From the NCBI GenBank assembly GCA_034620365.1, contig JAQGEQ010000110.1, positions 62,001 through 126,000 on the forward strand: 64,000 bases of DNA. The letters are read 5' to 3'. The notes beneath the pieces are model-generated. The model ran no database searches. It saw only the letters and a program-made list of their open reading frames with translations, and was not told the DNA's origin. The position numbers and the translations under genes were made by a program. This document shows positions 33,565 to 52,687 of this stretch, piece by piece. The stretch's first letter is position 1, and the number at the start of each line of letters is the position of its first letter. Origin of the DNA: Pegea sp. RAD2-039 (lineage: Eukaryota; Chordata; Thaliacea; Salpida; Salpidae).

Positions 33565-34932
33565 ATGATGGAAGAGAAAAAAAATTATCTCTTTCTTTTT
33601 GGTCAAAACAAATCAACTTCTGATTTAACTGAATTTGCTGTTTCTGAAATAGAAGCTGCAGCTAAAAGCCTCAATATATCTCTGCAACCTACTGATCCGA
33701 TATTTAAACCAATTGAAGAAGTTTTAGATTCAGAATCAGGTTATTCAATATTTACTTTTGAAAATGATGACTCTCTACATTCTCTCATGTCTCGATTATT
33801 TCTGACAAAATTTTCCATTGAAATTTGGGGCTTCGGTAGAAATTATAAAGAACTAAATCACTCTCTCTTATCAATATCTGATCAAAAAAGAAGATATTTT
33901 CATGCTGATGTCAGTTTCTCTTTTCGAGTCAAAGGTATCCGAAAAAAGGTTCAGATGAAGACTCAGTCTCAACGGATTGGTTTGTTGAGTGAAGAGGCTC
34001 TTCCATTTCAAGGAAAAGTTGATCTTTCTAATCCAGATGCAGAGTTTTACATTGTTGAAGAATATGTTGTTGTTGATAACGTTGTTACAGATCAATTAAA
34101 ATTTATTTACTTTGGAAGATTTATTTGTGAAGGACAACGTAGACTTTTAGATCAATTTGCGTTAACCAAACGAAAGTTTATCGGAAATACATCAATGGAC
34201 CCAGAAATGAGTTTTGTGATGTCAAATATGGCTTGTGTTAAATCTGGCTCTCTAGTACTTGACCCTTTTGTAGGGTCAGGAAGTTTGCTTGTTGGAGCTG
34301 CTTATTTCAAAGCTTACGTCGTTGGAGCTGATATCAACTACAATGTTGTTTATTCAACTGGAAAATCTTCCCGGCATTCTATAAAGTATCGAGAAAATGA
34401 TGAAAGTATTCGAAACAATCTTAAGCAATATGGATTAGAAAAACAATATATCGATGTCTTGTTATCAGATGCAGCACAGCATTGTTGGAAGCAGAAAGCA
34501 GCTTTGTTTGATGCCATCATTACAGACCCTCCATATGGTATTAGAGAAAAAAGTAGCAAAATCGGTTGTAAGAATGAAATACTTCCAGAAGTCGCATTAA
34601 ATATGATTCATCATCCTGAAAAGAAGAAGTATCATTTAGATCAAGTCTTTAAAGATTTGCTTCAGTTTTCAGCTACGATGCTTGTACCTAATGGTCGTCT
34701 TGTTTACTTTTTACCAGTTAGTCGAATAGATTATAGTTCAGCACTTGTCCCAACTCATCCAGCCCTACGGGTTGTTGGTAATTATGAGCAAGTCCTAAAT
34801 CGACATTCATCGCGGCGATTGATTGTAATGGAGAAAATTGCTGATTCGAAAATGTCTTTTAATTTAAAAGCAGAAATTAAAAGCGATTTTTATACGGGCC
34901 CTAATGCTTTTCGTAAAAGTTATTTCAATTAA
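33565..34932 (+). CDS. TRMT11: tRNA (guanine-10-N2) methyltransferase catalytic subunit
   Basis: A 455-residue intronless homologue of TRMT11/Trm11, which with TRMT112 methylates N2 of guanosine 10 in tRNA using S-adenosylmethionine in the cytosol. The N-terminal region (about 1-175) is the THUMP-type RNA-binding part. The Rossmann fold starts with the SAM-binding motif LDPFVGSGSLLVGA (about 231-244) and carries the catalytic TDPPYGIRE (about 318-326). The C-terminal part VPNGRLVYFLPVSRIDY fits the family. Two Met codons stand side by side at the start; an acceptor-like 'tttag' ends 31 nt upstream. AATAAA lies at 35032. Confidence 0.93.
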   Translation: MMEEKKNYLFLFGQNKSTSDLTEFAVSEIEAAAKSLNISLQPTDPIFKPIEEVLDSESGYSIFTFENDDSLHSLMSRLFLTKFSIEIWGFGRNYKELNHSLLSISDQKRRYFHADVSFSFRVKGIRKKVQMKTQSQRIGLLSEEALPFQGKVDLSNPDAEFYIVEEYVVVDNVVTDQLKFIYFGRFICEGQRRLLDQFALTKRKFIGNTSMDPEMSFVMSNMACVKSGSLVLDPFVGSGSLLVGAAYFKAYVVGADINYNVVYSTGKSSRHSIKYRENDESIRNNLKQYGLEKQYIDVLLSDAAQHCWKQKAALFDAIITDPPYGIREKSSKIGCKNEILPEVALNMIHHPEKKKYHLDQVFKDLLQFSATMLVPNGRLVYFLPVSRIDYSSALVPTHPALRVVGNYEQVLNRHSSRRLIVMEKIADSKMSFNLKAEIKSDFYTGPNAFRKSYFN

Positions 34933-37500
34933 ATGATTTATTTATTTCTATTTTGATCAGTTTTAGTATGTTTACTTTGCCAGTAGATAAACTGTCAAAA
35001 TATTTTTAGGACTTGTTATATGCTTTAAACGAATAAATTTATATTTTATCGTATAATTTAGCTGTTTTAATCTTTAAAACTTAACAAACTAAAAGGACTG
35101 TTCTAAAATTTATTGTTTTAAAAATACTTGTTTTCAAGTTAGCATGAATAATACCAAACAAAAGAAATCAAACTCAACAAAACATCAATCTAATATTATA
35201 AAGATTTCAATATTACCTAAAGGTTGCTTGATGTTCATCAATTTAGCTTAATAAATTTCAAATCTCTTATATTTATTGATATTTCAAGATACAAAAATTG
35301 TCATTGCTGTTATCAAACATTCTTACTTTTAACAAATAATTATAGTGTATAACATAAGTATATAATTGTACTACTAAATGCAAACAACAGCTATTTATAG
35401 CTATTTAATAATAGCTATCTTACAAGTTGCTAATATTTACTACGAACTAAAAAATGTTCTAAGAAAAATAATTAGCTTAAAAAAGTTTCAATAATGCAAC
35501 TCCACGAACTTCTAATTTGGGGAGTAATGAATATATTTGAATTGTAAAGCTGAAAATTAATCACTTCGAGTATATAGCTTAACTTTCATGCGAAAGTAAA
35601 ACTTAAAAATAATTTTATTAGACCTGCTTCGGCCGAGAACGACCATCCATATATATGCCAGGGCAGAAATCATGGAGATTCAGTTGTTGCCCATGCAGCA
35701 AGATTCCACCCTCCACGCCAGTAGGGTTATGCAGCGGAACAAACGGACTGATGCAGCTACGCCTGGCTAACCTCGCAGGAGCTGCCAGAATGATTAACTG
35801 CCTACGAGGCTTCAACTCCGGTTGTAAATTCAGAGCTAAGCGTCTTCTATGAGTGTTTTCACTAACAAAACTCACAGGGTTTATTTTGAACTTTTCCTTG
35901 TCTCAAATATGTGTCCATCTAGACCGGAACCTCCCGCTTGGTAGGCGGGTATGATGCCCGCTAAACCTACAGATGGACAATTTATGAATAATGATGTAGT
36001 CAATCATGGGGAAAAATCTATGCAAAACTTACAAAATGACACTTTTTTCATCGTAACTAATGTTTATGGATTTTTTACTGAAAATAGTGCATCTTACTAT
36101 TTTGAAACATATTACATTATATAACTGTAAAAAAAGTGAATAGTTGGTTAATGGTTTAAAGAAGATTCGCTACTTTAAAATTGTTCACGATTGCTGTTAA
36201 AGTATGCTGCATACAATGAAAAATATTAAATTAAAACTTTTCAATATTTCTTCAACGCTGATCACATAAAAAATTCTGACATGGAAAATTTTGATCAGTC
36301 TTACTGTTTCAAAACAGATTTCTTCAAATGTAGATTTCACAATAATATCATTTTATTATCTTTAATCTAATATAATGTAACTTAATATAAAATGAATATT
36401 TCTAATCACTAAACTTCTTTATTATTATATAGCAAACTCGATGTGAAAAAAAAATTTAAAAGAACTCCCTTTGCATCTTTACTCTTGTTTTTACCGCTCA
36501 CGTCATTTCTATCACATAAGATTACTAAAATATGGAGCGTATTTAACTAGATTTATTCAGTTTTTCTTTTGCTTGGTTTTATTATCTATTATTGTAGCAT
36601 TTTGTATAAACTAAATCTTGATTTAGTATTTTCAATATTGTTCGGTATGCTTTAAAGAATATATTACTAAAGTTATGTTCCATTATTAGGCTTCTAGTAA
36701 TTATATTTTATAATTAATATATACTGGCTTGTGTTTTATATGCTACTAAAATAGTTTCCCAAAATTGTTCCTGTATATATTTTGAAGCTGCATTTACTTG
36801 TGAGAATAATAATTTTTCATTTCTTTTAATTATGACATTTATTTTTTGTTAATTTTATTATTCACAATATTTGATCTGTTTCTTTGTAAAAGATTATTTT
36901 TTCTCTTCCATCAATTTATAACAGTTATAATTATTTTTTAGATTAAAAGTATTGTATGAAATGTATAACAGAAAAAATTGATAATTGAGATAATTTTTAT
37001 TTTATACACTAAGAATTTGTTTATAAATATAATTTTTTTTTGTAATACATTTGGTTTTCAGTTTATTTTTCTTTATGCTTTCTAAAATATTTTTCATTAA
37101 ATGTAAATTTTATTTACGAAGTTTATATTTTTAACATTTTGAAACTGACGTTTTTAGAAATAAAAAAGTTTTGATGCTTCATAAAAAATCTTCATAATTA
37201 TTTAAAGATTTTTATCTCATGAAATCTTTTTAACTATTATTTTATATAAAAATCTCAATCTTTTTTTACTCTCTTGCTTAAATTTACTTCCTAAAATTTA
37301 TTTGTTAGATATCAAATTGTTAGTAATTTTTTATTCTAGTTTATCAAAAATATGAATATTTATTTATAAACTTATACATATTCATGTATAATGGTCTATG
37401 TTTTTGATTATAATTTGTGAACCAGAATTGGTGTTTGATTATTCATCTGTTGATTCTTATTATCAATTTGATGTTATAAGCCTCAAAATTTGTTTCTTTT
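34933..37500. other. Intergenic stretch with one SINE
   Basis: Contains the TRMT11 poly(A) signal, SINE 3 (35640-35979) and AT-rich sequence. The 85-codon and 65-codon frames at 35618-35875 are opposite-strand readings of the GC-rich SINE body and are not genes. Confidence 0.5.
35640..35979 (-). mobile_element. tRNA-derived SINE 3 with the same core and a Gly-type head
   Basis: The minus-strand head (complement of 35912-35979) has a perfect 8-bp acceptor stem (TGTCCATC with GATGGACA). It also has a perfect 5-bp anticodon stem around loop CTACCAA, anticodon ACC, as in tRNA-Gly. The T arm is shortened by several bases and box B is degenerate, so it is not a working tRNA. The body shares the 18-nt core tcgcaggagctgccagaa (35774-35791) with SINE 2. 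Further GC-rich sequence from about 35640 probably belongs to the element. Confidence 0.72.
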
Positions 37501-37525
37501 CAGCAGATCTTTGATTTTTGCAAAT

Positions 37526-40365
<2,840 letters not shown>

Positions 40366-40890
40366 TTGCCCCTCGCCACCATCTCATCGACTTCTCGATC
40401 AATTCAAAGGGCTGATTTTCCAACTTTCGGATTTTAACTTTATTTTTAGATTTAGAATAGTAATTTGTAAATAAGTTTTCTTGTTTCCAACGAACATCGT
40501 CTTTAAGTAATTTTCTTTTCGGCTGCACCTTTGCTAGCTAGCCGTGTTTCAGTAATAAATGTGTCATAGGTTAGTTTCAATGTTTGTTTTATCTACAAGA
40601 GGTTTATGAGGAGCTGCTAGTGTGTCTTTTTTTAATCTCTAAGTTATCTCACTTGGTGTCACGTGACCAGATCTCCCGGTAACATTAAAAATTGTTTGGA
40701 ATAAATAAAATTGAACATGTGCTTGATTTGTGGAATTGATTTAGTTGGCAGATCAGTACTTGATACAGTTTTAAACTCAGGTGCCTTCAGGTCGTCATCA
40801 AATACTCATCAACAGGTTTCAAGAGAATCGAAAATTTTTATTAGTTTTTACAAACACGAAGTAGCTTATACACGAAGCAGCAAACAACGA
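40366..40890. other. Convergent gap between U2AF2 and MCM6
   Basis: Holds the U2AF2 poly(A) signal (40554-40559, plus strand) and the complement of the MCM6 poly(A) signal (TTTATT, 40837-40842). The two 3' ends therefore need not overlap. No gene is seen. Confidence 0.55.
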
Positions 40891-44343
<3,453 letters not shown>

Positions 44344-47300
44344 TTAAAAGTTTATCCTACAAAATTTATGGTAAATTAAATATTATTAAACTTATAATTC
44401 AACAAATCACTTTTGTTAAAAACAAAATTGCATCTTTAAAATAGTATCTTGTCTTATATTATACATTTATAAGCTTTTAATAACTTATAATAGATTACAA
44501 ATTATATAAAAACATAATCAAAAAATAAACTGAATATAAATAAAGTAGAAAACTTTCTAATCTTAATCAATTATAAATTCAACAAATAACAAAATTATAC
44601 ACAATACATAATAAACTAATAAATAACAAAATATCTATAATAAAAATACTGTGTTAATTTTCTTTCTTAAACCATCAAAATATAACCAAGCTTACTACAT
44701 GGCTCAAAAGATATTTTAAATCATAGAGAGCATGTGTTTGATATTTCATAAAGTTTAAGAATAAAATGAATTACAAATATTTGCTATTTTCAGACAAATT
44801 CAAATAAACAATAATCTATTTTTTTAGTTATCATGATTTGCCTCTTATTAATGGTTTTATTTATGATACTTTAAAAATAAAGATAATTAAAACACTATCT
44901 ATTGGTATTCGCGCCACTAAAAAGTAGAAACATTATAAAACGTTATTGGTTTTAGCATAGTTTACAAATTAAAAAAAAATGATACCCAGAATTTTCAAAC
45001 TAATTATGAAATTAGAGATCTTTTTATAATAATTTGCTTTGTATGCTGTGCATCTGTATTAGTTGAGGTTTTGCCTACTGTAAAACTCACCAGTTTCTAC
45101 TTTTATTCTATACTTCGATTTGGTTTATTGAACAAAGTTCCATCAATTTTGTTAAAATAACATTTAAATAAATAATTCAAATAAGTTTTATCAAATATAA
45201 ATCTAAGTAATTATTTTCAATATTATTTTTAGCTTTCTTTTAATTCTTTGTGAGAACTGCTACTTGTGGTTCGACTTCGAAAAAAAAAGTAGACTTTTGT
45301 TGATCTAAGTAGCCAAATAGATGTTGACTTGCTTTACTTGAATATTTTACCCAGATTTTAGGAAATTTTTAGCTATTTTATACAATTTTTAACATTAGTA
45401 CAAAACGTTTAAAGATTTGTGCATATGAGCTAAAAATTAAATGCAATTTTAGTCAATTTGTAAATTTTGTAATTATTTAAAATGTTTTAATGTCGATATA
45501 TCACAACATAATATTAATAATATTTTAATAAAGTTTAAACATAGTGAAAGTTGAATGTGTCAATACAAATGAAATATAGTTTTAAAATGATGTTATCTAA
45601 AAATATACACAGCAAAATGCTAAGTTGTAAATCTCTGGAAGCTATAAGTTAATCTACGCGTCTAATTTTAATAAAAAAAGTCTTAATGCGCATTAAAAGT
45701 TTATCAAGATTTAAATTGTATATAATCAAAAATAATTATATTTTTTTGCCAAAAATCAGCAAACATCTTATTATACATTTTTACTCCTAAAAATTTAGCG
45801 TTGGTTTTTTTCTTATTTTATATTTAACTAAATTAATTAAGATACTGTGAACAAATTACTGAATATAAATTAGTTTTACTTGTATTAAAAATGTTGCTCA
45901 ACAATCAATTTTTTTTTTTTATTTAAACTATTTTCAGACTCTTAATATACTCTTGTTTTTTTGAGTAGAAAAATCAGTTATAGTAAATTACTTTAAGTTA
46001 TGGTTCACTGATTAAAATATGTTTGTATTTTTAGTTTAACCGCCGTTAAGTTTACAACAAGAATTACGGTATGGTCAGTCATTTATTAACATGTCTCGAC
46101 TTACAACTACAGTTTTAAGTTTATGTTTTTCACGTGAATTAGAGTCGTTTCATGATAAATATTTATGTTATACTGCTTAATAATTAATAAGAGCTTACTT
46201 AAGCATAAAAAATATTGTATTTGCATAATTGCAATTATTTAGTTTCATTTTATTGATATTTTCAATCTATTTTTACTTTTTATTTGTTTTTTGTATAACT
46301 TGTTTGCACATTAACCTATAAGTAGATTTTTAATAATAATTTGAATATCATTTTACTATGAAAATAACAAAATATGTAAAAACTTTTATTAATAACTAAC
46401 TTATTAATAAACTTACAAATGATTTTTGAATTTCATTTTCTCTAATGAATAAATTATTAATAATTTTAGACCATTATTTACTTTTCACTCATAGATAAAT
46501 ATTAGTCTTAAATAACTTCCTCGTCTGCACAATTATTCATTCCATGATCTTTATATTGAACTTGTGTGTGAAAATGCCATATGTGTAAATTAAAATTATT
46601 TTGTTGTGAAAATTATATATTCAATTTAAATTAGTATGACAAATTTAATAGAGTAATTTGATATATATATATAATATTTTAATTTTAATTAATTTATAAC
46701 TTTTAATTATAGAATATTATTATTATAAAATGTAAACTTTAAATATTTTTAGTGAACTATATTTCTTAAATATTAACTTGAACAATTTTTTTGATTTTCT
46801 ACCTTGAACTTTAACATGACCTTATTACCTCTTTGAAACTCAAAGTTTTTTATCATTAAATCTTATAATCATAAACAAAATCTTACCAAAAAAGATATTT
46901 CTGTTTAGATATTAATCTTTATTTTACTTTTTATCGAAAGTTTAAATGTTTTAATAAACTTATTTATTTAAAAATTTGTTGCAAATTAATGCAATGTAGC
47001 TATATGCTACTATATATTGTTAGTGCATTATTGATTTAAGTTTTAAATAAATCCAAGAAAAGTATCATGAATAATAAATGGTTTCTGATGCATAAGTTTT
47101 TATTATTCAGTAACTTTATTAAAAGTAATGATAACTGTTTTCAGATTGTTATATAATTTGCTATATTATAGTTTAACTTTTATCTTCATTTGCCTTATAG
47201 TTTTATAATGATTGTTTTTACACTGACTAACATAGCCATGTGCTTAGTTTGTATAAATGTGTTAACTTAAAATCACTATATTGTTTGTTTTGTTTATTTA

Positions 47301-48260
47301 TATGTGAAAATAATTTTCAATTAATTGAATTTAAAAGTAAACTTAGAAGTAAATTTTAGTATTTATTTTACAATATTTTGGTTTTCTTCTATCAGTTTAT
47401 TTTTGATTTTGTTTATTTGAAGCGTAAACAATATTTATTAAAGGGGGTTTAAAGTTTGAAATATTCAAAATAGAAATAATATCACTTGTTAAGTTTAAAC
47501 TTTTTATCTCCATCTATACATCTCATCATATAGATGTAATAATTAATTAGCTAATGAGTAATTTGTTTATTTGTGAAACATAATTATTGTAATGATTGTA
47601 ATTAAGATCTATAATGACTTTCTTATTTTAATTTTACTAATTTTCATTTCTTTTTGTTAATAGATAAATAAAAAGTTTTTGATATGAAATATTTATTTAT
47701 TTAAAGTTTATAAATGTTTTAGTAGTATTGTGTTTAAGTTGTATATTAACTAATGCTTTCTTAGTATGATTTTTACTATGAAAAATATTTTTACCTTAAT
47801 ATAAAATAACATATATTTTTAATCATTGTTTACTTTTGTAATAGTATTAATTTTCTGATATAATAATATATTGATTTATTATAATAAAATTACCTAGTTT
47901 TATCTTCTTACTAATTTATGATTTAATTATATGTAAAATATGTAGGCTACTTAATGTAAAATTGTTTGTTTTAAATATATAAATTATATATTCTCTATTC
48001 TGAATATTCTATATTTCTGTAATTAAACTTAATTCTGTGATACAATTTGTATAACTGAAACTCTTATATATGAATCTTATAAACAATAATGATATATAAA
48101 CTATGATCTAAAAAATCTATACACTTAAACTAATATTGATTGTAAAACTTTATTCTTATAATGTTCTTATTTCAATTGTTAGCTTTAAGTCCATGTAAAA
48201 TTGTTTACTGGCTACTGAATATTTTTCAGTATTAATACTTTAATTGTTATTTGTTTATTT
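44344..48260. other. Long, strongly AT-rich intergenic stretch
   Basis: Nearly 4 kb with no supported coding frame, tRNA or transposon. It is dominated by A/T runs and short TA repeats (about 46660-46680). It is the shared upstream region of MCM6 and the divergent AT-hook gene at 48268. Confidence 0.5.
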
Positions 48261-48267
48261 CTAAGGC

Positions 48268-50936
48268 ATGGGTAATAACCAAGGTTTGTCTAATAATAAC
48301 CATGATAGTATGAATAATATATCAGTAAGTTCAAATCAATCATATACTACTCAATCAGTAGTAGACGTTGTTCAGTCGGCTGATCATCAAGTTAAAAGTG
48401 AAAAATTAATCAAGGATAGCCTTATGAAAGTTGAAGATGGTGCAAATGATGAGACAATCAAGGATATTGCTGATAAGTCGCAAGAAAACTTAAATACTGC
48501 GATTATGAATTCTAGGATTAAAACTGAAACTACTTCAATGAATGTCCAGCCTGATGTTGATCATGACAAAAATTTAAAAACTGATTCTTCTTGTAAGAAA
48601 AATGATAAATTCTTAAATGATAAATCTGAAGTTTTAAAAATCAATGTTGCTCAAGATATTTCAACAGAATCCAAAGCTTTAGTTAATCAAGTTGATATAG
48701 AAAATAGTTCTACTACTCAGTCTGAATCACAAGAAGTTTCTAAAGTTGAATCTGAATCACAAGAAGTGTCTAAAGTTGAATCTGAATCACAAGAAGCTTC
48801 TAAAGTTGAATCTGAATCAAAAGAAGCTTCTAAAGTTGAATCAGAATCACAAGAAACTTCTAAAGTTGAATCTGAATCACAAGAAGCTTCTAAAGTTGAA
48901 TCTGAATCAAAAAGCTTCTAAAGTTGAATTCTTCTAAAGTTGAATCTGAATCACAAGAAGCTTCTAAAGTTGAATCTGAATCACAAGAAACTTCTAAAGT
49001 TGAATCTGAATCACAAGAAGCTTCTAAAGTTGAATCTGAATCACAAGAAGCTTCTAAAGTTGAATCAGAATCAAAAGAAGCTTCTAAAGTTGAATCTGAA
49101 TCAAAAAGAAGCTTCTAAAGTTGAATCAGAATCAAAGGAAGTTTCTAAAGTTGAATCTGAATCACAAGAAGCTTCTAAAGTTGAATCTGAATCACAAGAA
49201 ACTTCTAAAGTTGAATCTGAATCACAAGAAGCTTCTAAAGTTGAATCTGAATCACAAGAAGCTTCTAAAGTTGAATCTGAATCACAAGAAGCTTCTAAAG
49301 TTGAATCAGAATCAAAAGAAGCTTCTAAAGTTGAATCTGAATCACAAGAAGCTTCTAAAGTTGAATCTGAATCACAAGAAACTTCTAAAGTTGAATCAGA
49401 ATCAAAAGAAGGTTCTAAAGTTGAATCTCAAAAGAAGCTTCTAAAGTTGAATCAGAATTTTCTAAAGTTGAATCTGAATCACAAGAAGCTTCTAAAGTTG
49501 AATCAGAATCAAAAGAAACTTCTAAAGTTGAATCTGAATCACAAGAAGCTTCTAAAGTTGAATCTGAATCACAAGAAGTTGAATCTGAATCTTTCTAAAG
49601 TTGAATCTGAATCACAAAAAGCTTCTAAAGTTGAATCTGAATCACAAAAAGTTTCTAAAGTTGAATCTGAATCAAAGAAGTTTCTAAAGTTGAATCTGAA
49701 TCACAAGAAGCTAAAGTTGAATCTGAATCACAAGAAGCTTCTAAAGTTGAATCTGAATCACAAGAAACTTCTAAAGTTGAATCTGAATCACAAGAAACTT
49801 CTAAAGTTGAATCTGAATCAAAAGAAGCTTCTAAAGTTGAATCTGAATCACAAGAAACTTCTAAAGTTGAATCTGAAGCTTCTAAAGTTGAATCTGAAGA
49901 AGCTTCTAAAGTTGAATCTGAATCACAAGAAGGTTCTTCTAAAGTTGAATCTGAATCACAAAAAGCTTCTAAAGTTGGATCTGAATTAAAAGAAGCTTCT
50001 AAAGTTGAATCTGAATCGTCAAAGTTAAATTCATCTCAAGATAAGATTAAGTCTTCAAGTGTAACAGAATCAAAGTTACTACATAATTTGACTTCTATTG
50101 CTGATGAGGATAAAACAGCTGCTGCTTCTACTACAGAAGAAGTAGTAGATAAAGAAAGTAGTTTACCTGAACAGTCACAGTCTGTTTCTAGTAAATTATG
50201 TGTCCTAAACCCAACTAACGGAGATAAAGCAGATTTAGCTTCAAATGTCAAAGACCTATCACAACAACAAAATAAAAAAACTGAATCATCTGAAAATGAA
50301 GTGAAAGAAGAAGCAAACACTAGAGGGCGCTTAAGAAATAAAACTCGCTCGTCTGTAGTTGATGAAAGCGTCCCTTGTTCAGATGGTAGAAGCATAAAAG
50401 GAAGGCCTAGAAAGCAGTTAAACTATTGTGAGTTCAACGACTTGGATGTTGATATATCTGAAACTTTTGAAGAGGTAGACTCGTCGAAAAAAAGAGGAAG
50501 ACCTCGGAGTTCGAAATCTGTGTCTCATCGGAGCATATATAAAGTGAAGACGGCTTATGAAAACATCTCAACTGAAGTGAAGATCAAGAGCAAGCGAGGA
50601 AGACCTCGTAAGTTACTCAATTACTCTGAGGTTACCTGGGATAGCGATAGCTCCTTTGATCCTAGTGATTATGATGATTATGAGGATGATGAGGATGTAA
50701 AGAAGAATAAAAAATTGAAGACAGATAAGTACGATTGTACTTCGACAACAAAAAATAAAACAAAAGCAACTAGAAGATCGAGTAGAAAAAGGAATCAGAG
50801 TTTTCCTGTTTCATCGATTACTTCTACTAAAAATAAAACTTCTCTGAAAAGAAAGAGACCTAAAAAAGCTTCTGATGAAGATTATAGTTCTAGTGACGAG
50901 GTGATTCCAAAAAGAGCAGCTATCAAAAGATTTTAG
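48268..50936 (+). CDS. AT-hook protein with acidic decapeptide repeat array (frame disrupted)
   Basis: I do not recognise a family. The unique N-terminal part (48268-48720, about 150 residues) is Ser/Asn/Asp-rich. The middle is a 30-bp repeat array coding SESQEASKVE (48721-50009). The unique C-terminal part ends at 50936 and has three AT-hook-like motifs: KGRPRKQ near 50400, KRGRPRS near 50490 and KRGRPRK near 50595. They are followed by Asp-rich and Lys/Arg-rich segments (KRKRPKKASDEDYSSSDE). AT-hooks bind the minor groove of AT-rich DNA, so a chromatin protein is a reasonable guess. The two unique ends are in different frames because the array contains five net single-base shifts. This may reflect assembly errors or a broken gene. 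An acceptor-like 'ctaag' lies 2 nt before ATG 48268. Confidence 0.6.
48721..50009 (+). repeat. 30-bp tandem repeat array, about 43 units
   Basis: The common unit is 30 bp, reading SESQEASKVE in the frame of the unique ends. Variants alternate Q/K at position 4 and A/T/V/G at position 6. Irregular units are at 48901 (28 bp), 48929 (16), 49095 (31), 49426 (26), 49452 (21), 49563 (21), 49584 (22), 49666 (29), 49695 (27), 49872 (21), 49893 (24) and 49917 (33). There are no spacers, so it is not a CRISPR array. Confidence 0.9.
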
Positions 50937-52640
50937 TTTCACTCATGTCAATATATCTCTTCACTTTCTAATCATTTGGATTCAACTTTATAATCAACTA
51001 ACTCACAAAGTGCTATTATCTTCATGGCAGGGTTTTGTGGAAACATTTAAGAGCCAAAATATCTACTTAAAGAGATTAAAATAATAGTTTAAAGATTGCT
51101 TTATGGAGGTTCTGTAAAAAGTTTTTATTGTATTATAAATCGAGCTTGTTTTTCGCTACACATTTTTGTTTAATTTTAAAATAAACTTTATCGTTCGTTA
51201 AAGTTAACAAGTAATAGAGTTGTTTTAAATAAAATACAAAAACACGAACTAACTTTTCCATGGTCAAGTGCTTACCAGTCTTCAAATAGTTGTTCAGAAA
51301 TTTAAAAAAACTGAGATTTGGTATTTCAATCAGGCTTTTGTTTTTAGTAAATCTTTGGACTTCTTTTTAATTAACTATGACTGCTTAGCACGATTAGTGT
51401 TCTAATTGGTTTAAATTTGCATAGCAAAAAGGAAACAGTTATTTAGCCTCTTATATGTGATCTCAACAACCAATGTACACAATTGTTGGATTTTGCGGTC
51501 AAGGGTGTTTGCCTCTTCAAATGTATTTCGTAGTTCAAATTTTCGTTAAAAGTAGTTAGATTATGAATACAGGTTTTTAATAATTAAATTTGAAGCTCTT
51601 AAATTTAATTAATATCTAAGTCTTGTAATAAAATTTCTGTAGTATAAATCATCAAAAATGAAGTTAAGTATAAACATTAAATGTTACTTCTATCATAATT
51701 AGTTTGTCATTTTAATAATTGAAAAATTGTTTTTTTCCGAACTTACCACATATAGTGCTTTGAATTTTCTTATTAAATTTGTTGTTTTTGGTAACTTTTT
51801 ATCTAATAAATGAATGACTATTAAATCTAAAACTTAACGTGTTAACCTTGACAACAATCTTGTAAATGATTATCGGTTTTAACTGCTTTGATTTTACAGA
51901 GTATTCGTTCGAATAATTTCAAAAAATTGATACAGTAAAAAAATATATCATCAAACTCATTTTAACTAATAAGAATATTAAATCTTTTAAAAGAATCTAT
52001 TTACAGAGCTGCATTTTACGATGAGCTTTCAAAACTGCACGAAGAAGCAAGGCAAAGTATAAAGACCCAAATATAAACTACCTCTGCCTTCTTGCTTATG
52101 AATAATTGTAAGATTTAAAAGCTCTGTAAGAAAATTGGTACAAAGATATAAAAAATATGCTTAAAAAAGCCAAACCCATATAAAAAGCTTGAATGTGCTA
52201 AATTAATTTTAAAATAAAGGGGCTTTCCCTTAAATGAGTTTGATTTAAACCAGAATTTGATCATAAAAAAGTAGGAAGGTGAAATAATAATAAACAAACA
52301 GTTTTTTTGTTTACAACAAGTGAACTGTTACTGTGGTGAATAATTATTATATCAGTCAATAGCTGTAATAATTATAATTCCTGCAAATATAGTATAATTT
52401 TGTATTTAACTCGTTTAAGAACTTTAGAGTTTTTCGGTTTAATAAATTTAATTTGTTATTGAAGTGCGGAATAATCTACTTGTAGAAATAATTGTTTTTA
52501 AATTGAGGTTAAATATAATTTACTTTTTTGAGTCATCCTTTAATACTATCATAAACAATCGTTTAGTTTGGTTACTTTAAATAGTTAAGCTTTAGTAAAT
52601 ATAAAAATATGTTTTAATTCAAAAATCTAAGTATTTAAAG
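50937..52640. other. Intergenic stretch
   Basis: AT-rich, with no supported gene. The 60-codon minus-strand frame at 52115-52297 is Phe/Ile/Ser-rich and looks fortuitous. Confidence 0.5.
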
Positions 52641-52687
52641 TATTTACAGATATTTTGCATTTTAATTTATTCTGAAATTTCTTCAAA

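Noticed and set aside
35618..35875. Overlapping 85- and 65-codon frames on opposite strands
   Set aside because: Both are readings of the GC-rich SINE 3 body and have no gene-like flanks.
35912..35979. Functional tRNA-Gly
   Set aside because: Acceptor and anticodon stems are perfect, but the T arm is several bases short and box B is degenerate; it is the head of a SINE.
48721..50009. CRISPR-like array
   Set aside because: The units abut without spacers, code for a decapeptide and lie in a eukaryotic gene; it is a coding tandem repeat.
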